From NCBI GenBank assembly GCA_947585665.1, contig CANPXE010000011.1:1-58487 (forward strand): 58,487 bases of DNA, in the 5' to 3' direction. Every line of letters begins with the position of its first letter. Position 1 is the stretch's first letter. Of the stretch, positions 1 to 8,681 are shown piece by piece. Both the position numbers and the translations under genes were made by a program. The notes under the pieces are model-generated. The model made no database searches and was not told the DNA's origin. It worked only from the letters and a program-made list of their open reading frames with translations. The stretch is from an uncultured Bacilli bacterium. Lineage in GTDB: Bacteria > Bacillota_I > Bacilli_A > RF39 > UBA660.

Positions 1-75
1 CCTGTTGCTCCTGTTGCTCCTGTTGCTCCTGTTGCTCCTGTTGCTCCTGTTGCTCCTGTTGCTCCTGTTGCTCCT
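1..75. repeat. 9-bp tandem repeat (cctgttgct) encoding Gly-Ala-Thr
   Basis: Eight consecutive perfect copies of a 9-bp unit start at base 1 and continue beyond the window. On the minus strand each unit reads Gly-Ala-Thr. Near-perfect nucleotide identity, rather than only amino-acid identity, suggests recent expansion by slippage or unequal exchange. Confidence 0.95.
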
Positions 76-308
76 GTGCTTCCAGTCGCACCAGCTGGTA
101 CAGTAAATGCTAAAACAACGTTATCATTAGTTCCAGTATTAACAACACTAGCATCACTTCCAGGTGCGCCTGTCGTTGTTGTTCCAACAGTTACGCTTGT
201 AGGCCCTGCTGGCCCGGTTGGACCTTGAGGACCGGTTGGTCCAATTAAATAACAACTATTACAATTAGGTACAGGATTATTTCCTCCATTACAACCATTT
301 CCAAACAT
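1..308 (-). CDS. Collagen-like (Gly-X-Thr) surface/exosporium-type protein, 3' end outside window
   Basis: Read leftward from ATG at 308, preceded by a strong AAGGAGGT site. The N-terminus ([19 protein letters not shown]...) is Cys/Asn/Gly-rich, followed by a [14 protein letters not shown] collagen stretch, a roughly 35-residue non-collagenous spacer, then an uninterrupted GAT repeat that runs off the window edge. Short leader plus Gly-X-Thr triplets is the layout of BclA-like spore-surface glycoproteins and other collagen-like surface proteins of Bacillota. The Thr residues would be glycosylation sites (family knowledge). A SigE-like promoter lies just upstream. The C-terminal domain is not visible, so spore localisation is an inference. 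Confidence 0.85.
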   Translation of the reverse strand, partial: MFGNGCNGGNNPVPNCNSCYLIGPTGPQGPTGPAGPTSVTVGTTTTGAPGSDASVVNTGTNDNVVLAFTVPAGATGSTGATGATGATGATGATGATGATGAT

Positions 309-327
309 GTTTTTACCTCCTTCATTC

Positions 328-356
328 TAATATATGATTGAGGTCTTTTTTGATAT
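328..356 (-). promoter_or_regulatory. Possible mother-cell (SigE-type) promoter of the collagen-like gene
   Basis: On the minus strand an ATA triplet (354-356) is followed after 17 nt by CATATATT (329-336), close to the SigE consensus ATA-N16-18-CATACANT. The start point would fall just before the GGAGGT ribosome binding site. The motif is short and the genome AT-rich, so a chance match is possible. Confidence 0.35.
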
Positions 357-383
357 AGTTAATTGGCATAAATGGATGTTTTT

Positions 384-1289
384 TTATACTCCTTCTAAAT
401 CAAAATCTGGTATAAAACTCTCATCTTGGGTTTCACCTTCTTGAATGAAAGCATTTCTAACACCTATATCATAAGCATAGTTTACTAATTTGTCATATTC
501 TTCTTCAGTTACTTTTCTATTTAGATTTGGATACTTTTTAAAGTTACATAATGGTGTATACTGATTCATTATACTGATATAAATATTATCCTTATAGGTA
601 TCGTATAAATATTTAATTATTTTTTTCGCATCTTCTACTTGTTCTGGTAAAAGTAAAACCCTAACAACAACACCTTTTAATAATAATCCCTCTTTAGAAA
701 AGACAGGTTTTCCTACTTGACGATACATCTCTTCAATATTTTCTTTAGCAATGAAAAAATAGTTATCAACATTAGAATATTTAATTCCAAACTCTTCATT
801 ATAATATTTCATATCTGGTAAATATATATCTACTGTTCCTTCTAATTCTTTTAATGTTTCAACATTTTCATAAGAACTAGTATTATATACAACCGGTATT
901 TTTAAGCCATTTTTCCTTGCCTTTTTAATTCCTTTAATAATACTTGGAAGATAGTGAGTTGGTGTTACTAAATTGATATTATTAGCTTTTTTTCTTTGTA
1001 ATTCTAGACAAATATCACTAAAACGTTTAATCGTAATATCTTTTCCTACACCTAAAGCACTTATTTTTCGATTCTGACAATAAATACATTTCAAACTACA
1101 ATAAGAAAAGAAAATAGTTCCACTACCATTCTCTTGTGACAAAAAAGGTTCTTCCCAATAATGAAGACTTGCTTTCGCAATTCTTAATTTATTACTTGCG
1201 CCACACATACCTTTTTTTACATATCTATTAACATTACAATTGTGATGACACAAATTACAATTTTTGTAAACATTTCTCAAAGTGATCAC
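384..1289 (-). CDS. Radical SAM protein, pyruvate-formate-lyase-activase-like (PflX/YfkA-type)
   Basis: A 301-residue protein. The CSLKCIYC motif at about residues 64-71 is the CxxxCxxC cluster that binds the [4Fe-4S] centre and S-adenosylmethionine in radical SAM enzymes. An extra N-terminal Cys set (CNLCHHNC, then C at 29) suggests an auxiliary metal or Fe-S site, as in the subfamily annotated as pyruvate formate-lyase activating enzyme homologues. The substrate is unknown. The start overlaps the end of the upstream Cys-rich gene by 4 nt, so the two are translationally coupled and probably work together. Confidence 0.8.
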   Translation of the reverse strand: MITLRNVYKNCNLCHHNCNVNRYVKKGMCGASNKLRIAKASLHYWEEPFLSQENGSGTIFFSYCSLKCIYCQNRKISALGVGKDITIKRFSDICLELQRKKANNINLVTPTHYLPSIIKGIKKARKNGLKIPVVYNTSSYENVETLKELEGTVDIYLPDMKYYNEEFGIKYSNVDNYFFIAKENIEEMYRQVGKPVFSKEGLLLKGVVVRVLLLPEQVEDAKKIIKYLYDTYKDNIYISIMNQYTPLCNFKKYPNLNRKVTEEEYDKLVNYAYDIGVRNAFIQEGETQDESFIPDFDLEGV

Positions 1290-1804
1290 ATTCTTTCTAA
1301 AATACCTTCTAAGACAACACTTTTATCAACAAAAAAAGTATGTTTCATATAAAATTTTTGTCGAGTATTGAAAAAATACTTAACAAAGTAAATATCTTTA
1401 AAACTATAATGAACACCTTTTTTACGCAAGTAAGGACAAACGAACATTTTACAAGCAATATTCTTAATCATACATCCTTTTTTTCCTAAATGTTCACAAT
1501 CAGCATTTTCTTTATAACCATGACAACAACCATTAATATAAGTATCTTTGATTATTCCTCTTTCTATCATATCTCTTCTTCTTGAACACAAATTATCTTT
1601 GAAACCACAAATATTTTTATCTTGAAATTCTTTATCTAGATAATCACAAATCATATCATATAATTTAGAATATCTTTTTTTTAAGTTTTTTTCAGAAACT
1701 ACTTCTTCTATTTTCTTTATTCTTTTTTTCTTTTCACTATTAGTTATCGTTTCATCATTATTTATGTCAAAAGTTGCTTTTTTTAAAATAGTAACATCAC
1801 GCAT
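1286..1804 (-). CDS. Cysteine-rich protein of unknown function, paired with the radical SAM gene
   Basis: A 172-residue protein with about ten Cys residues, clustered in the second half (CGF...C, GCCHGY, C..LGKKGC, C..FVCPYL). This pattern suggests a bound Fe-S cluster or zinc. It shares a 4-nt overlap with the downstream radical SAM gene. I do not recognise the family. An auxiliary or partner role to the radical SAM enzyme is inferred from coupling only. Confidence 0.65.
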   Translation of the reverse strand: MRDVTILKKATFDINNDETITNSEKKKRIKKIEEVVSEKNLKKRYSKLYDMICDYLDKEFQDKNICGFKDNLCSRRRDMIERGIIKDTYINGCCHGYKENADCEHLGKKGCMIKNIACKMFVCPYLRKKGVHYSFKDIYFVKYFFNTRQKFYMKHTFFVDKSVVLEGILERM

Positions 1805-1812
1805 CTCTATCC

Positions 1813-2505
1813 CTACTTCTCATAAAATGGTTTCATATCTTTTATTAATTCTTCAGCAATATCATATTTAGTTGTCATTATGTCTAAATTAATTTCATCA
1901 ATACTATTATTTACTTCTTCTCTTATTTCGTTAAATAACTTTTCTATATCTTTGGTCTTAACATCAATAATTAATAAATATCCTGGAATATTATTTTTAA
2001 TAATGCACAATATATAAGCACAATTAATACTTTTTTTCTTTTCTAAAACACGCTTCATTTTTCTCTTTATTTCTTTTGGGCATTCTTTTTTGTCATCTAT
2101 AAAGACTTTATCATTACTAAAAATATTCTTAACTGCTTCTCTATTTAAAACGATATTTTCAGAAAAAGGGTTAATGACAAGTCCTTTAATTTCTGAATCG
2201 CTTGAAACAACAATATTCGCAAGTTCATCAAATGATAAGAAAAACTCTCTTGATTCTTTAGCGTCACTCCATTTATTATATTCATCTATATCTGTATAAC
2301 ACTGAAAATAATGGTCTTGATTTTGATTAGCTAAAAGCATAAAAGTAAATTCATCTTTTTTATCATCATCAACAGCCGGAATAATTAAAATAGAACTCTT
2401 TAATAATTTTATAAATTCATCTTCACTTTCTTTATCATCTTGAAGATTTAAAGTAATCATAGCTACTTTTAACTCATCATTTCTAACTTCTTTATTTGCT
2501 TCCAT
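1813..2505 (-). CDS. SseB-like N-terminal domain protein
   Basis: The ORF is open further upstream, but the ATG at 2505 (MEANKEV...) has the best site (GGTGATTTTATG). The segment with ILIIPAVDDD, YTDIDEYNKWSD and GLVINPFSENIVLNR is the pattern of the SseB N-terminal domain, a fold common in Bacillota proteins of unknown role and in enhanced-serine-sensitivity proteins. The C-terminal half is less conserved and includes a Lys-rich segment and a beta-strand/helix region (CAYILCIIKNNIPGYLLIID). It is followed by the coupled Cys-rich and radical SAM genes in the same direction. Confidence 0.65.
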   Translation of the reverse strand: MEANKEVRNDELKVAMITLNLQDDKESEDEFIKLLKSSILIIPAVDDDKKDEFTFMLLANQNQDHYFQCYTDIDEYNKWSDAKESREFFLSFDELANIVVSSDSEIKGLVINPFSENIVLNREAVKNIFSNDKVFIDDKKECPKEIKRKMKRVLEKKKSINCAYILCIIKNNIPGYLLIIDVKTKDIEKLFNEIREEVNNSIDEINLDIMTTKYDIAEELIKDMKPFYEK

Positions 2506-2599
2506 AAAATCACCACTTTCATTATAACATATATTAGACACTTTAATGGAAACTACTTCTTGAAAAGTATGTTATACTTTAATAGGGAAAGGAAGTGAT

Positions 2600-3289
2600 A
2601 TGATGCCTTCATCAGCTATTCATCGTTGTGTCAGTAAAAGAGTAAAAGAGAAACTAAATATTTACAATGATAGTAATATCTCCCTTCTTTATGAATTGGG
2701 TTCGGTTGCTCCTGATTGTTGGAAAGATTCCTTAAAATATCAAAATTCACCACTTCCTAAGCATCAAAAACGTCGTGCTTCCCATTTTTCAACTGAAAGT
2801 GAAAACTTTATTGAGGACTATGATGCTTTCTATCAAAAGTATCATCCAACTATTAATGATCCTTTTTTAGTTGGTTATTTTGTTCATCTAATAACTGATA
2901 ATTATTGGCGAACTAATATGTTTTTAAAATACTTTTTAAAAGATAATAAAGTTAAAATGCTTGATGGAACAGTTTTAGTTTTAGATAAAGAAAAAAGAAA
3001 AGAACTATTGTCCAAGGAAAATAAACAAATGTCTTACCAAATTTCTAAATATTATAATCTTCAAAAGATTAGATATTTATCTATGAAAGAAATTGCTTCT
3101 CTTCCGAAGATGGAAGAAGTTGAATTCGATATTATTAATGATACTGTTGAATTTATTAATTTCGAAGCCAACAACAACAATCATCATACTTTTAAAGTCT
3201 ATAACATTGATAATTTCATTAATGGTGTGGAATCTTGTAGTGATTTTATTGTTGATCAATTAATAAAATATAAAATAGTTAAGAAATAA
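2600..3289 (+). CDS. Zinc-dependent phospholipase C-like protein
   Basis: A 229-residue protein beginning MMPSSAIHR with a clear GGAAGTGAT site. Spaced His and Asp residues typical of the zinc-dependent PLC/S1-P1 nuclease fold are visible: H8 near the start, GSVAPDCW at about 31-38, RASHF at about 57-61, and GYFVHLITDNYW at about 93-104. No signal peptide is seen, so the protein is probably intracellular, unlike secreted PLCs. Its substrate is unknown. It diverges from the SseB-like gene and precedes the LCP gene on the same strand. Confidence 0.7.
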   Translation: MMPSSAIHRCVSKRVKEKLNIYNDSNISLLYELGSVAPDCWKDSLKYQNSPLPKHQKRRASHFSTESENFIEDYDAFYQKYHPTINDPFLVGYFVHLITDNYWRTNMFLKYFLKDNKVKMLDGTVLVLDKEKRKELLSKENKQMSYQISKYYNLQKIRYLSMKEIASLPKMEEVEFDIINDTVEFINFEANNNNHHTFKVYNIDNFINGVESCSDFIVDQLIKYKIVKK

Positions 3290-3376
3290 AATAATTTATT
3301 TCTTTTTTTATATAATAAATATCGAAAACACTTAACATTTAAGGAAAAAATAGTATAATAAAGAAATGGTGATTTT

Positions 3377-5272
3377 ATGAAAAAGAAAAAACCCAAAAAA
3401 AATAATAATAAAAAAATTAATATTATAGCTTTTATATTTAATGGTATTTTTTTAATAACATCCATTTTACTAGCATACCTAGTTATTAATCTTGATGTTT
3501 TACCAACTAAATATTTAGTATTAGTTTTAGGTGTTATATCTATTTTGAACATCGTATCAATTACATTAAATATTTTAAAAAAGATTCCTAATAAGATTAA
3601 AATTGTCAATATGGTCGTATGTTCTATTTTAAGCATTCTTTTTGGTATTCTTTCTTTTCACGTTCATAATACTGATGAATTTTTGGCAGATATGGATATT
3701 GATTATAAAACTATGAACTATGTAATAGTTGTTTTAAGAAGTACAGAGTATGATGAAGTAGATGATTTAAAAGAAAGTGAAATTGGCTATTTGAATAATG
3801 AAAGTGAAGGTTTAGATGAAGCCCTTACCGAAATAAAAAAAGTCGTTGATGTAGAGAACAAACCTTTTACTGATTTAAATGAATTGCGAAAAGAACTTGA
3901 AGATGAAAAAATAAGTGCTATGTACGTTGAAGAATCATATTATAAGATGTTAAAAGATACAGATTATGATGATGAAGAAGAAAAAGAAGATGAAAAGGAC
4001 GAAAAACAAGATGAAAGTGATACAACAGTTGAAGAAGATATTTCAGAATTTGAAGCTAAGACTAAAATTATTTATTCAGTTACTATAAATATGAAGACTG
4101 GAAAAATTACTAAGCAAGTTGAAGATGTTACAATGGATCCATTTAATGTTTATATTAGTGGTATTGATACTTATGGTAAAATTTCTAGTGTTTCAAGAAC
4201 AGATGTCAATATGGTTGTAACGGTTAATCCTGTTACACATCAAATTCTTTTAACTTCTATTCCAAGAGATTATTACGTACAACTACATGATAAAAAAGGT
4301 TTAAAAGATAAGTTAACACATTCTGGTATCTATGGAATTGATACCAGTGTTAAGACCGTTGAAGATCTATTCGGAATTGACATTAACTATTACTTTAAAG
4401 TTAACTTTACCAGTGTTGTTAATATTGTTGAAGCATTAGGTGGTGTTGAAGTATATTCTGATTATACTTTTACATCTAAAGATGGTTATCGTTATACAAA
4501 AGGATATAACTCTGTTAATGGTAAAGAAGCTCTTTCTTTTGTAAGAGAAAGAAAACACCTTCCTGGTGGTGATAGACAACGCATTAAAGACCAACAAGCG
4601 ATGATTGATGCCATGTTTAGAAAAGCCATTAATCCTTCAATCATCATAAAGTATTCTAGTCTTTTAAATAGTGTTAAAGATAACTTTGTAACTAATATGT
4701 CCTCCGATGAAATTACTAATTTAGTGAAGATGCAACTAGATTCTAATGCTAAATGGACAATAACATCTAATAGTGTTGAAGGCTATGATAGTAGTAATTA
4801 TACTTATTCGGCACCTAGTCAAAAACTATATGTTATGACACCTAAAAAAGAAAGTGTCGAAGAAGCAACAAACTTGATAAAAAGTGTTACTAATGGTGAA
4901 AGATTAGAAGCATCTTATGCCGAAAAAAGTAGTGATGTCCATTCCGTTAAAGTTGTTCCTAAACCAAGTTCTGGCTCTAGTAGTAAGAAAACAACAACAA
5001 CTAATAAAGGAACTACGACAACGAGTAAAAAAGAAGAATCAAAAGAAGAAGAAAAAAATACAGAAACAGAAAAAGATAATAGTAAAACTGATGACACTAC
5101 GGAAAAAGACGATAGTTCTAAAGATGATGAAAGTAGTGGAAAACAAGATGGACAAGATAACGAATCAAGTTCTGGTGATGGAGGACAAGGTAATACTGGT
5201 AGTAGTGAACCAACACCGCCTAAAGAAGAACCAAAACCTCCAGTTGAAGAAGAAAAAGAGGAATTGGATTAA
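3377..5272 (+). CDS. LytR-CpsA-Psr (LCP) family cell-wall polymer ligase
   Basis: A 631-residue protein. Three N-terminal membrane segments (about residues 15-37, 47-65 and 76-96) precede an extracytoplasmic LCP domain (about 265-430). Visible hallmarks are TDVNMVVTVNP, TSIPRDYYV, KLTHSGIYG, ALGGVEVYSDYTF and ALSFVRERKHLPGGDRQRI, which carry the Arg/Asp residues that bind lipid-pyrophosphate and metal. Family members transfer teichoic acids or capsule from undecaprenyl carriers to peptidoglycan. The last 100 residues are a low-complexity Ser/Thr/Lys/Glu tail ending in Pro/Glu-rich sequence, probably wall-spanning. The gene ends in a 4-nt convergent overlap with the next gene. Confidence 0.92.
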   Translation: MKKKKPKKNNNKKINIIAFIFNGIFLITSILLAYLVINLDVLPTKYLVLVLGVISILNIVSITLNILKKIPNKIKIVNMVVCSILSILFGILSFHVHNTDEFLADMDIDYKTMNYVIVVLRSTEYDEVDDLKESEIGYLNNESEGLDEALTEIKKVVDVENKPFTDLNELRKELEDEKISAMYVEESYYKMLKDTDYDDEEEKEDEKDEKQDESDTTVEEDISEFEAKTKIIYSVTINMKTGKITKQVEDVTMDPFNVYISGIDTYGKISSVSRTDVNMVVTVNPVTHQILLTSIPRDYYVQLHDKKGLKDKLTHSGIYGIDTSVKTVEDLFGIDINYYFKVNFTSVVNIVEALGGVEVYSDYTFTSKDGYRYTKGYNSVNGKEALSFVRERKHLPGGDRQRIKDQQAMIDAMFRKAINPSIIIKYSSLLNSVKDNFVTNMSSDEITNLVKMQLDSNAKWTITSNSVEGYDSSNYTYSAPSQKLYVMTPKKESVEEATNLIKSVTNGERLEASYAEKSSDVHSVKVVPKPSSGSSSKKTTTTNKGTTTTSKKEESKEEEKNTETEKDNSKTDDTTEKDDSSKDDESSGKQDGQDNESSSGDGGQGNTGSSEPTPPKEEPKPPVEEEKEELD

Positions 5273-5922
5273 ACACCAATTCCTTTTAATATGTCTTTTA
5301 AATCTTCAATAACTTTATCAATATTACGCATTCCATTACCAACGGGATAAAAGACTGGATAGACTTTATAAGTTTCACCATTAATAACTTTTTCATAGTA
5401 TTTTTTACGACATGTAGATACACAAATGTTTTGTTCAAGAATAATACTACTCACTTGATTACCAAATGTAACTATTATTTTAGGTTTTATGATAGAAATT
5501 TCTTGATATAACAATTTAAGATATTTTTTATAGACAGAATTAGGAAGAGGACGAGCATCAACTTGCGTACATTTTCCTAAATTAGTAATGAAATATTTAT
5601 GTTTTTCAACATCTTGATAGACGTTATCCGCAAATTCTATTGTCCATTCATTTGCTTTTCTCTTAATTATTTCTTCGTAAACTTTTTTATCTAATAGTCC
5701 TATTTCATAAAACAATTTCCAAATATTTTTGGTGCCGAGCCAAGGTGATCTTCTCCCCTGCCAATCTTTGGATGAAGATATATTTTTTCCTGTGGGATTC
5801 ATAAAGACAAAACAAACATCAGGACTTTCTTCACAACCACCATTATAAATAGAAGCTAAATCTTTATCACCATATCTTTTTTGTAATTTATCGTATTCGA
5901 TATTTAAATCTTTTATTTTCAT
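5269..5922 (-). CDS. Uracil-DNA glycosylase-superfamily protein
   Basis: A 217-residue protein. VCFVFMNPTGKN at about residues 36-47 sits where family-4/5 UDGs have GEAPG; WLGTKNIWKLF, FITNLGKC, IIVTFGNQVS and a late PVFYPVGNGMRN (in place of the HPS loop) complete the fold pattern. Superfamily members excise uracil or other deaminated bases. Its active-site loops differ from classical UDGs, so the substrate is uncertain. It ends inside the LCP gene terminus (4-nt convergent overlap) and lies 2 nt downstream of the HD-GYP-like response regulator gene, with which it may be cotranscribed. Confidence 0.7.
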   Translation of the reverse strand: MKIKDLNIEYDKLQKRYGDKDLASIYNGGCEESPDVCFVFMNPTGKNISSSKDWQGRRSPWLGTKNIWKLFYEIGLLDKKVYEEIIKRKANEWTIEFADNVYQDVEKHKYFITNLGKCTQVDARPLPNSVYKKYLKLLYQEISIIKPKIIVTFGNQVSSIILEQNICVSTCRKKYYEKVINGETYKVYPVFYPVGNGMRNIDKVIEDLKDILKGIGV

Positions 5923-5924
5923 AA

Positions 5925-7583
5925 TTACTTTTTATTAACTTCTTTAAATTTTTCTTCAGCTCTTTTTAGACTTGCGACAACGTTAGGATTAAACTTTGTA
6001 CCACTCTTCTTTTCTATTTCAGATATAATTGAGCTTTCATTCATTACTTTTAATAATTCATTATATTCAATAGCAACAGATGCGATTCTAGCAACAAGAG
6101 GAATACTATCAGTTTTTAAACCCGTTGGATAACCACTACCATCATAGTTTTCTTCATGATACATAATAATGTCTTTAGCATAATGGTTAAAAATACGATC
6201 TGTTTCACGATATAAAACACTATCAAAAATAGAAACACCAATATTTGGATGGCTCTTAATAATTTTCAACTCATCATTATTAAAATCCTGTTTTTTTAAC
6301 ATTTTATGTGGCAAAGTATAAAGTCCAATATTATAATATTTTACTGCTTCAGCAATTTTATTAATACGCTCATCATCAAGGTGATATTCAGGATAATCAA
6401 TCGCTATTTGTTTTGTCAATATTTTCATGTAGGCACTTATTCTTCGCAAATCACTAGCACAATCATACATATATGATTTAACCATTGTCCTTAGTACATT
6501 CTTAATTTCTTCATGTTGGTTAACAACAATTTCATTTAAAGATGTATTTGATTTGTACAATCTAATTAAAGTTCTAATACGGTGCTTAATAACTTGGACA
6601 TTAAATGGTTTTTCAAGAACATCGGCAATCGGATAAGTATAAGCACGATCTCTTGTTTCTTGGTCATATTCACCACTTATGACAATAATTGGTATTTTAG
6701 TAATTAAATTATTACTACTCATGTAATCTAAAACTTCAAATCCACCAACTTCTGGCATATTTAAATCAAGAAACATTCCCACAATCTTATCCTTTTTATT
6801 CAAATCTGTAATATCATCATTCTTCTTCAAAATATCAATAGCTTCTTGACCATTAGCAGCTTCTAATATTTTATAAGTATCTTCAAAAGTTCTACTCAAA
6901 AGTTTTCTTGTCATATCGTCATCATCAGCAATAATAATTGTTTTATCTTTTCCTTGATTAGTATTCTCAATTAAATTGGACGCTAAAGCTTCGTTTAACT
7001 CAGGAAAGTTATCTTTTAAATCAACTATTATATTATTTACATAGTCAATGATACTCTTAACTTCCATATTATGGGTTGAATAATTCAAATTAACTATTGA
7101 ATTCAAATTTATTAAAGCACTAGAAACTGTATTAAAAATAACTTTTTGACGTTCTTTTAATTTTTCAATAATAACATCATCATTATTCTCAGCTTTAACA
7201 CTTTCATTAGCGTTCTCAACTAATACTAAAGCTACATCTTTACCATCAATATCAAATAATTTGACAGTATTACTATACCAAGAATAATTATTTCCTTCTT
7301 TTTTTCGATAAACACTATGAATTACATCTTCACCTTTACTTTTCATATCTTGTAAGTAATTAGGTGAAAAACTATCAATGTACTCTTTTAAATCATCAGG
7401 ATGAATAACTTTTTGAACTTCTTCATAAAAAGAAGTAAAAGGTTTAGAATTACGACAAATTATTTCATCGTTTTCAAAACCAAACTCTAACATCATATCA
7501 GCCATTAAATCAATAGCATAAATACTTACAAAATTAGAAGAAATTAAATCTTTTATATAACCTGTATAATAATGATTATCCAT
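5925..7583 (-). CDS. PAS-like/receiver/degenerate HD-GYP response regulator
   Basis: A 552-residue protein with three parts: a PAS-like N-terminus (about 1-125), a linker helix region, a receiver domain (about 214-340) with acidic pocket ADDDD, phospho-Asp D273 in FLDLNMP, S303 and K325, then an HD-GYP-like domain (about 365-545) with YDGSGYPTG. The metal-binding HD of the canonical LHDIGKI motif is replaced by YYNIG, and the second HHE is YHEE, so c-di-GMP hydrolysis is unlikely; it may bind rather than cleave. The receiver is a close paralogue of the stand-alone regulator just upstream (shared NGQEAIDILK, LDLNMPEV). Confidence 0.85.
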   Translation of the reverse strand: MDNHYYTGYIKDLISSNFVSIYAIDLMADMMLEFGFENDEIICRNSKPFTSFYEEVQKVIHPDDLKEYIDSFSPNYLQDMKSKGEDVIHSVYRKKEGNNYSWYSNTVKLFDIDGKDVALVLVENANESVKAENNDDVIIEKLKERQKVIFNTVSSALINLNSIVNLNYSTHNMEVKSIIDYVNNIIVDLKDNFPELNEALASNLIENTNQGKDKTIIIADDDDMTRKLLSRTFEDTYKILEAANGQEAIDILKKNDDITDLNKKDKIVGMFLDLNMPEVGGFEVLDYMSSNNLITKIPIIVISGEYDQETRDRAYTYPIADVLEKPFNVQVIKHRIRTLIRLYKSNTSLNEIVVNQHEEIKNVLRTMVKSYMYDCASDLRRISAYMKILTKQIAIDYPEYHLDDERINKIAEAVKYYNIGLYTLPHKMLKKQDFNNDELKIIKSHPNIGVSIFDSVLYRETDRIFNHYAKDIIMYHEENYDGSGYPTGLKTDSIPLVARIASVAIEYNELLKVMNESSIISEIEKKSGTKFNPNVVASLKRAEEKFKEVNKK

Positions 7584-7630
7584 ACTATCACTCCTATTCT
7601 ATATAATTATAACACGACTTTCTACATTTA

Positions 7631-7660
7631 AAAGAAAAAAGACTTGGAAAAGTCTTTCTT
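7631..7660 (-). terminator. Intrinsic terminator after the CheY-like gene
   Basis: AAGACTT-ggaa-AAGTCTT hairpin (7639-7656) followed on the minus strand by a T-rich run. It separates the single-domain response regulator from the multidomain one downstream. Confidence 0.8.
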
Positions 7661-7661
7661 T

Positions 7662-8051
7662 TTACACATTACTAATAGAATTTATACTTATTGTCTTTTC
7701 AACTATCTTTTTAACGTTATCGATTGCAAAAGGTTTTTTTAAGACATCAATAATACCATATTCAAAAGCTTTATCAATGTTTTCAACGTCATCATCACCC
7801 GTTATAATTGATACTGGTACTCTTTGAAATAAGTTATACTGTTTCATAAATTCAAGTACCGCAAAGCCATCAACTTCAGGCATATTTAAGTCTAATAGCA
7901 TTCCTACTATTTCCGTTAAGTTATTACTTTTTAATAAATCGATTGCTTCTTGTCCATTTTGAGCACTTAAAATATTATATTGTCCTTCAAAAGCTTTCTT
8001 TACAATATTAACAATTATGTTAGAGTCATCCGCAACAATAATTGATTTCAT
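7662..8051 (-). CDS. Single-domain response regulator (CheY-like)
   Basis: A 129-residue receiver domain only. The acidic pair is in IIVADDSN (D8/D9), the phospho-acceptor is in LLDLNMPEVDG (about D58), the Thr switch is in SIITGDDD and the conserved Lys in LKKPF. There is no output domain, so it would act by protein contact or in a phosphorelay. It is highly similar to the receiver of the neighbouring PAS/receiver/HD protein, suggesting duplication. No histidine kinase is seen nearby. Confidence 0.9.
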   Translation of the reverse strand: MKSIIVADDSNIIVNIVKKAFEGQYNILSAQNGQEAIDLLKSNNLTEIVGMLLDLNMPEVDGFAVLEFMKQYNLFQRVPVSIITGDDDVENIDKAFEYGIIDVLKKPFAIDNVKKIVEKTISINSISNV

Positions 8052-8110
8052 AATATCACTCCCTATATTTTATATTTTATCACAAAAATATTCTTTTAAA
8101 GTTACTATTA

Positions 8111-8599
8111 TTATAAATTGACATCATGTTGACTATTATTAGATTCATAAATCAACGATTCATAGAGTAAATCAACAATATAATTAGATGGTTCAAGATG
8201 ATACTTAGTACATAATTCTTTAAAAACATCATCATAAAAACAAGTATTTAAGTATGAAAAAACCGATTCTTTTTTATTCTTAATATTCTTCAAATAATCT
8301 TTTGTATAATCATTATCAATTATTAGTAATAAATCTTTTGAAATAAACTTTTTAAAGTCCTTAATAATTTCTCCAGTACTATTTTTATAGACAAAATCTT
8401 CTTTATCATAATTTAACATTTCATTTATATAAGGATTCATTACCAAATCTTCTTTTAAACGATAATCAAAGCGTTCTAATAGAGTTAATCCTTTTAATTT
8501 TAAAGCTGAAAGTTGCGCTATTTCACCATATCGAGAATCAGGATGGGTAGGAACTATTTCTAAAATTATATATTCTTTATTAAGTAATTTATCTATCAT
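8111..8599 (-). CDS. Unknown protein, possibly a degenerate DnaQ-like exonuclease fold
   Basis: The start at 8599 (MIDKLLNKEY) is chosen because it follows a GAAAGGACTG site and avoids overlap with the divergent AIM24-like gene. The 162-residue product opens with YIILEIVPT, then GEIAQLSALKL and a LLERFDYRL strand, which resembles the first strands of DEDD exonucleases (D.E..G..I..IGA..). The catalytic acids are not conserved, and the second half (LLLIIDNDYTKDYL) is only loosely similar. Function unknown. Confidence 0.5.
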   Translation of the reverse strand: MIDKLLNKEYIILEIVPTHPDSRYGEIAQLSALKLKGLTLLERFDYRLKEDLVMNPYINEMLNYDKEDFVYKNSTGEIIKDFKKFISKDLLLIIDNDYTKDYLKNIKNKKESVFSYLNTCFYDDVFKELCTKYHLEPSNYIVDLLYESLIYESNNSQHDVNL

Positions 8600-8681
8600 A
8601 TAATCAGTCCTTTCTTTGATAATTGACAGTAAATTTATATTTCTATATAATAATTTTGTTGATACAAAGGAGAAAATTATT

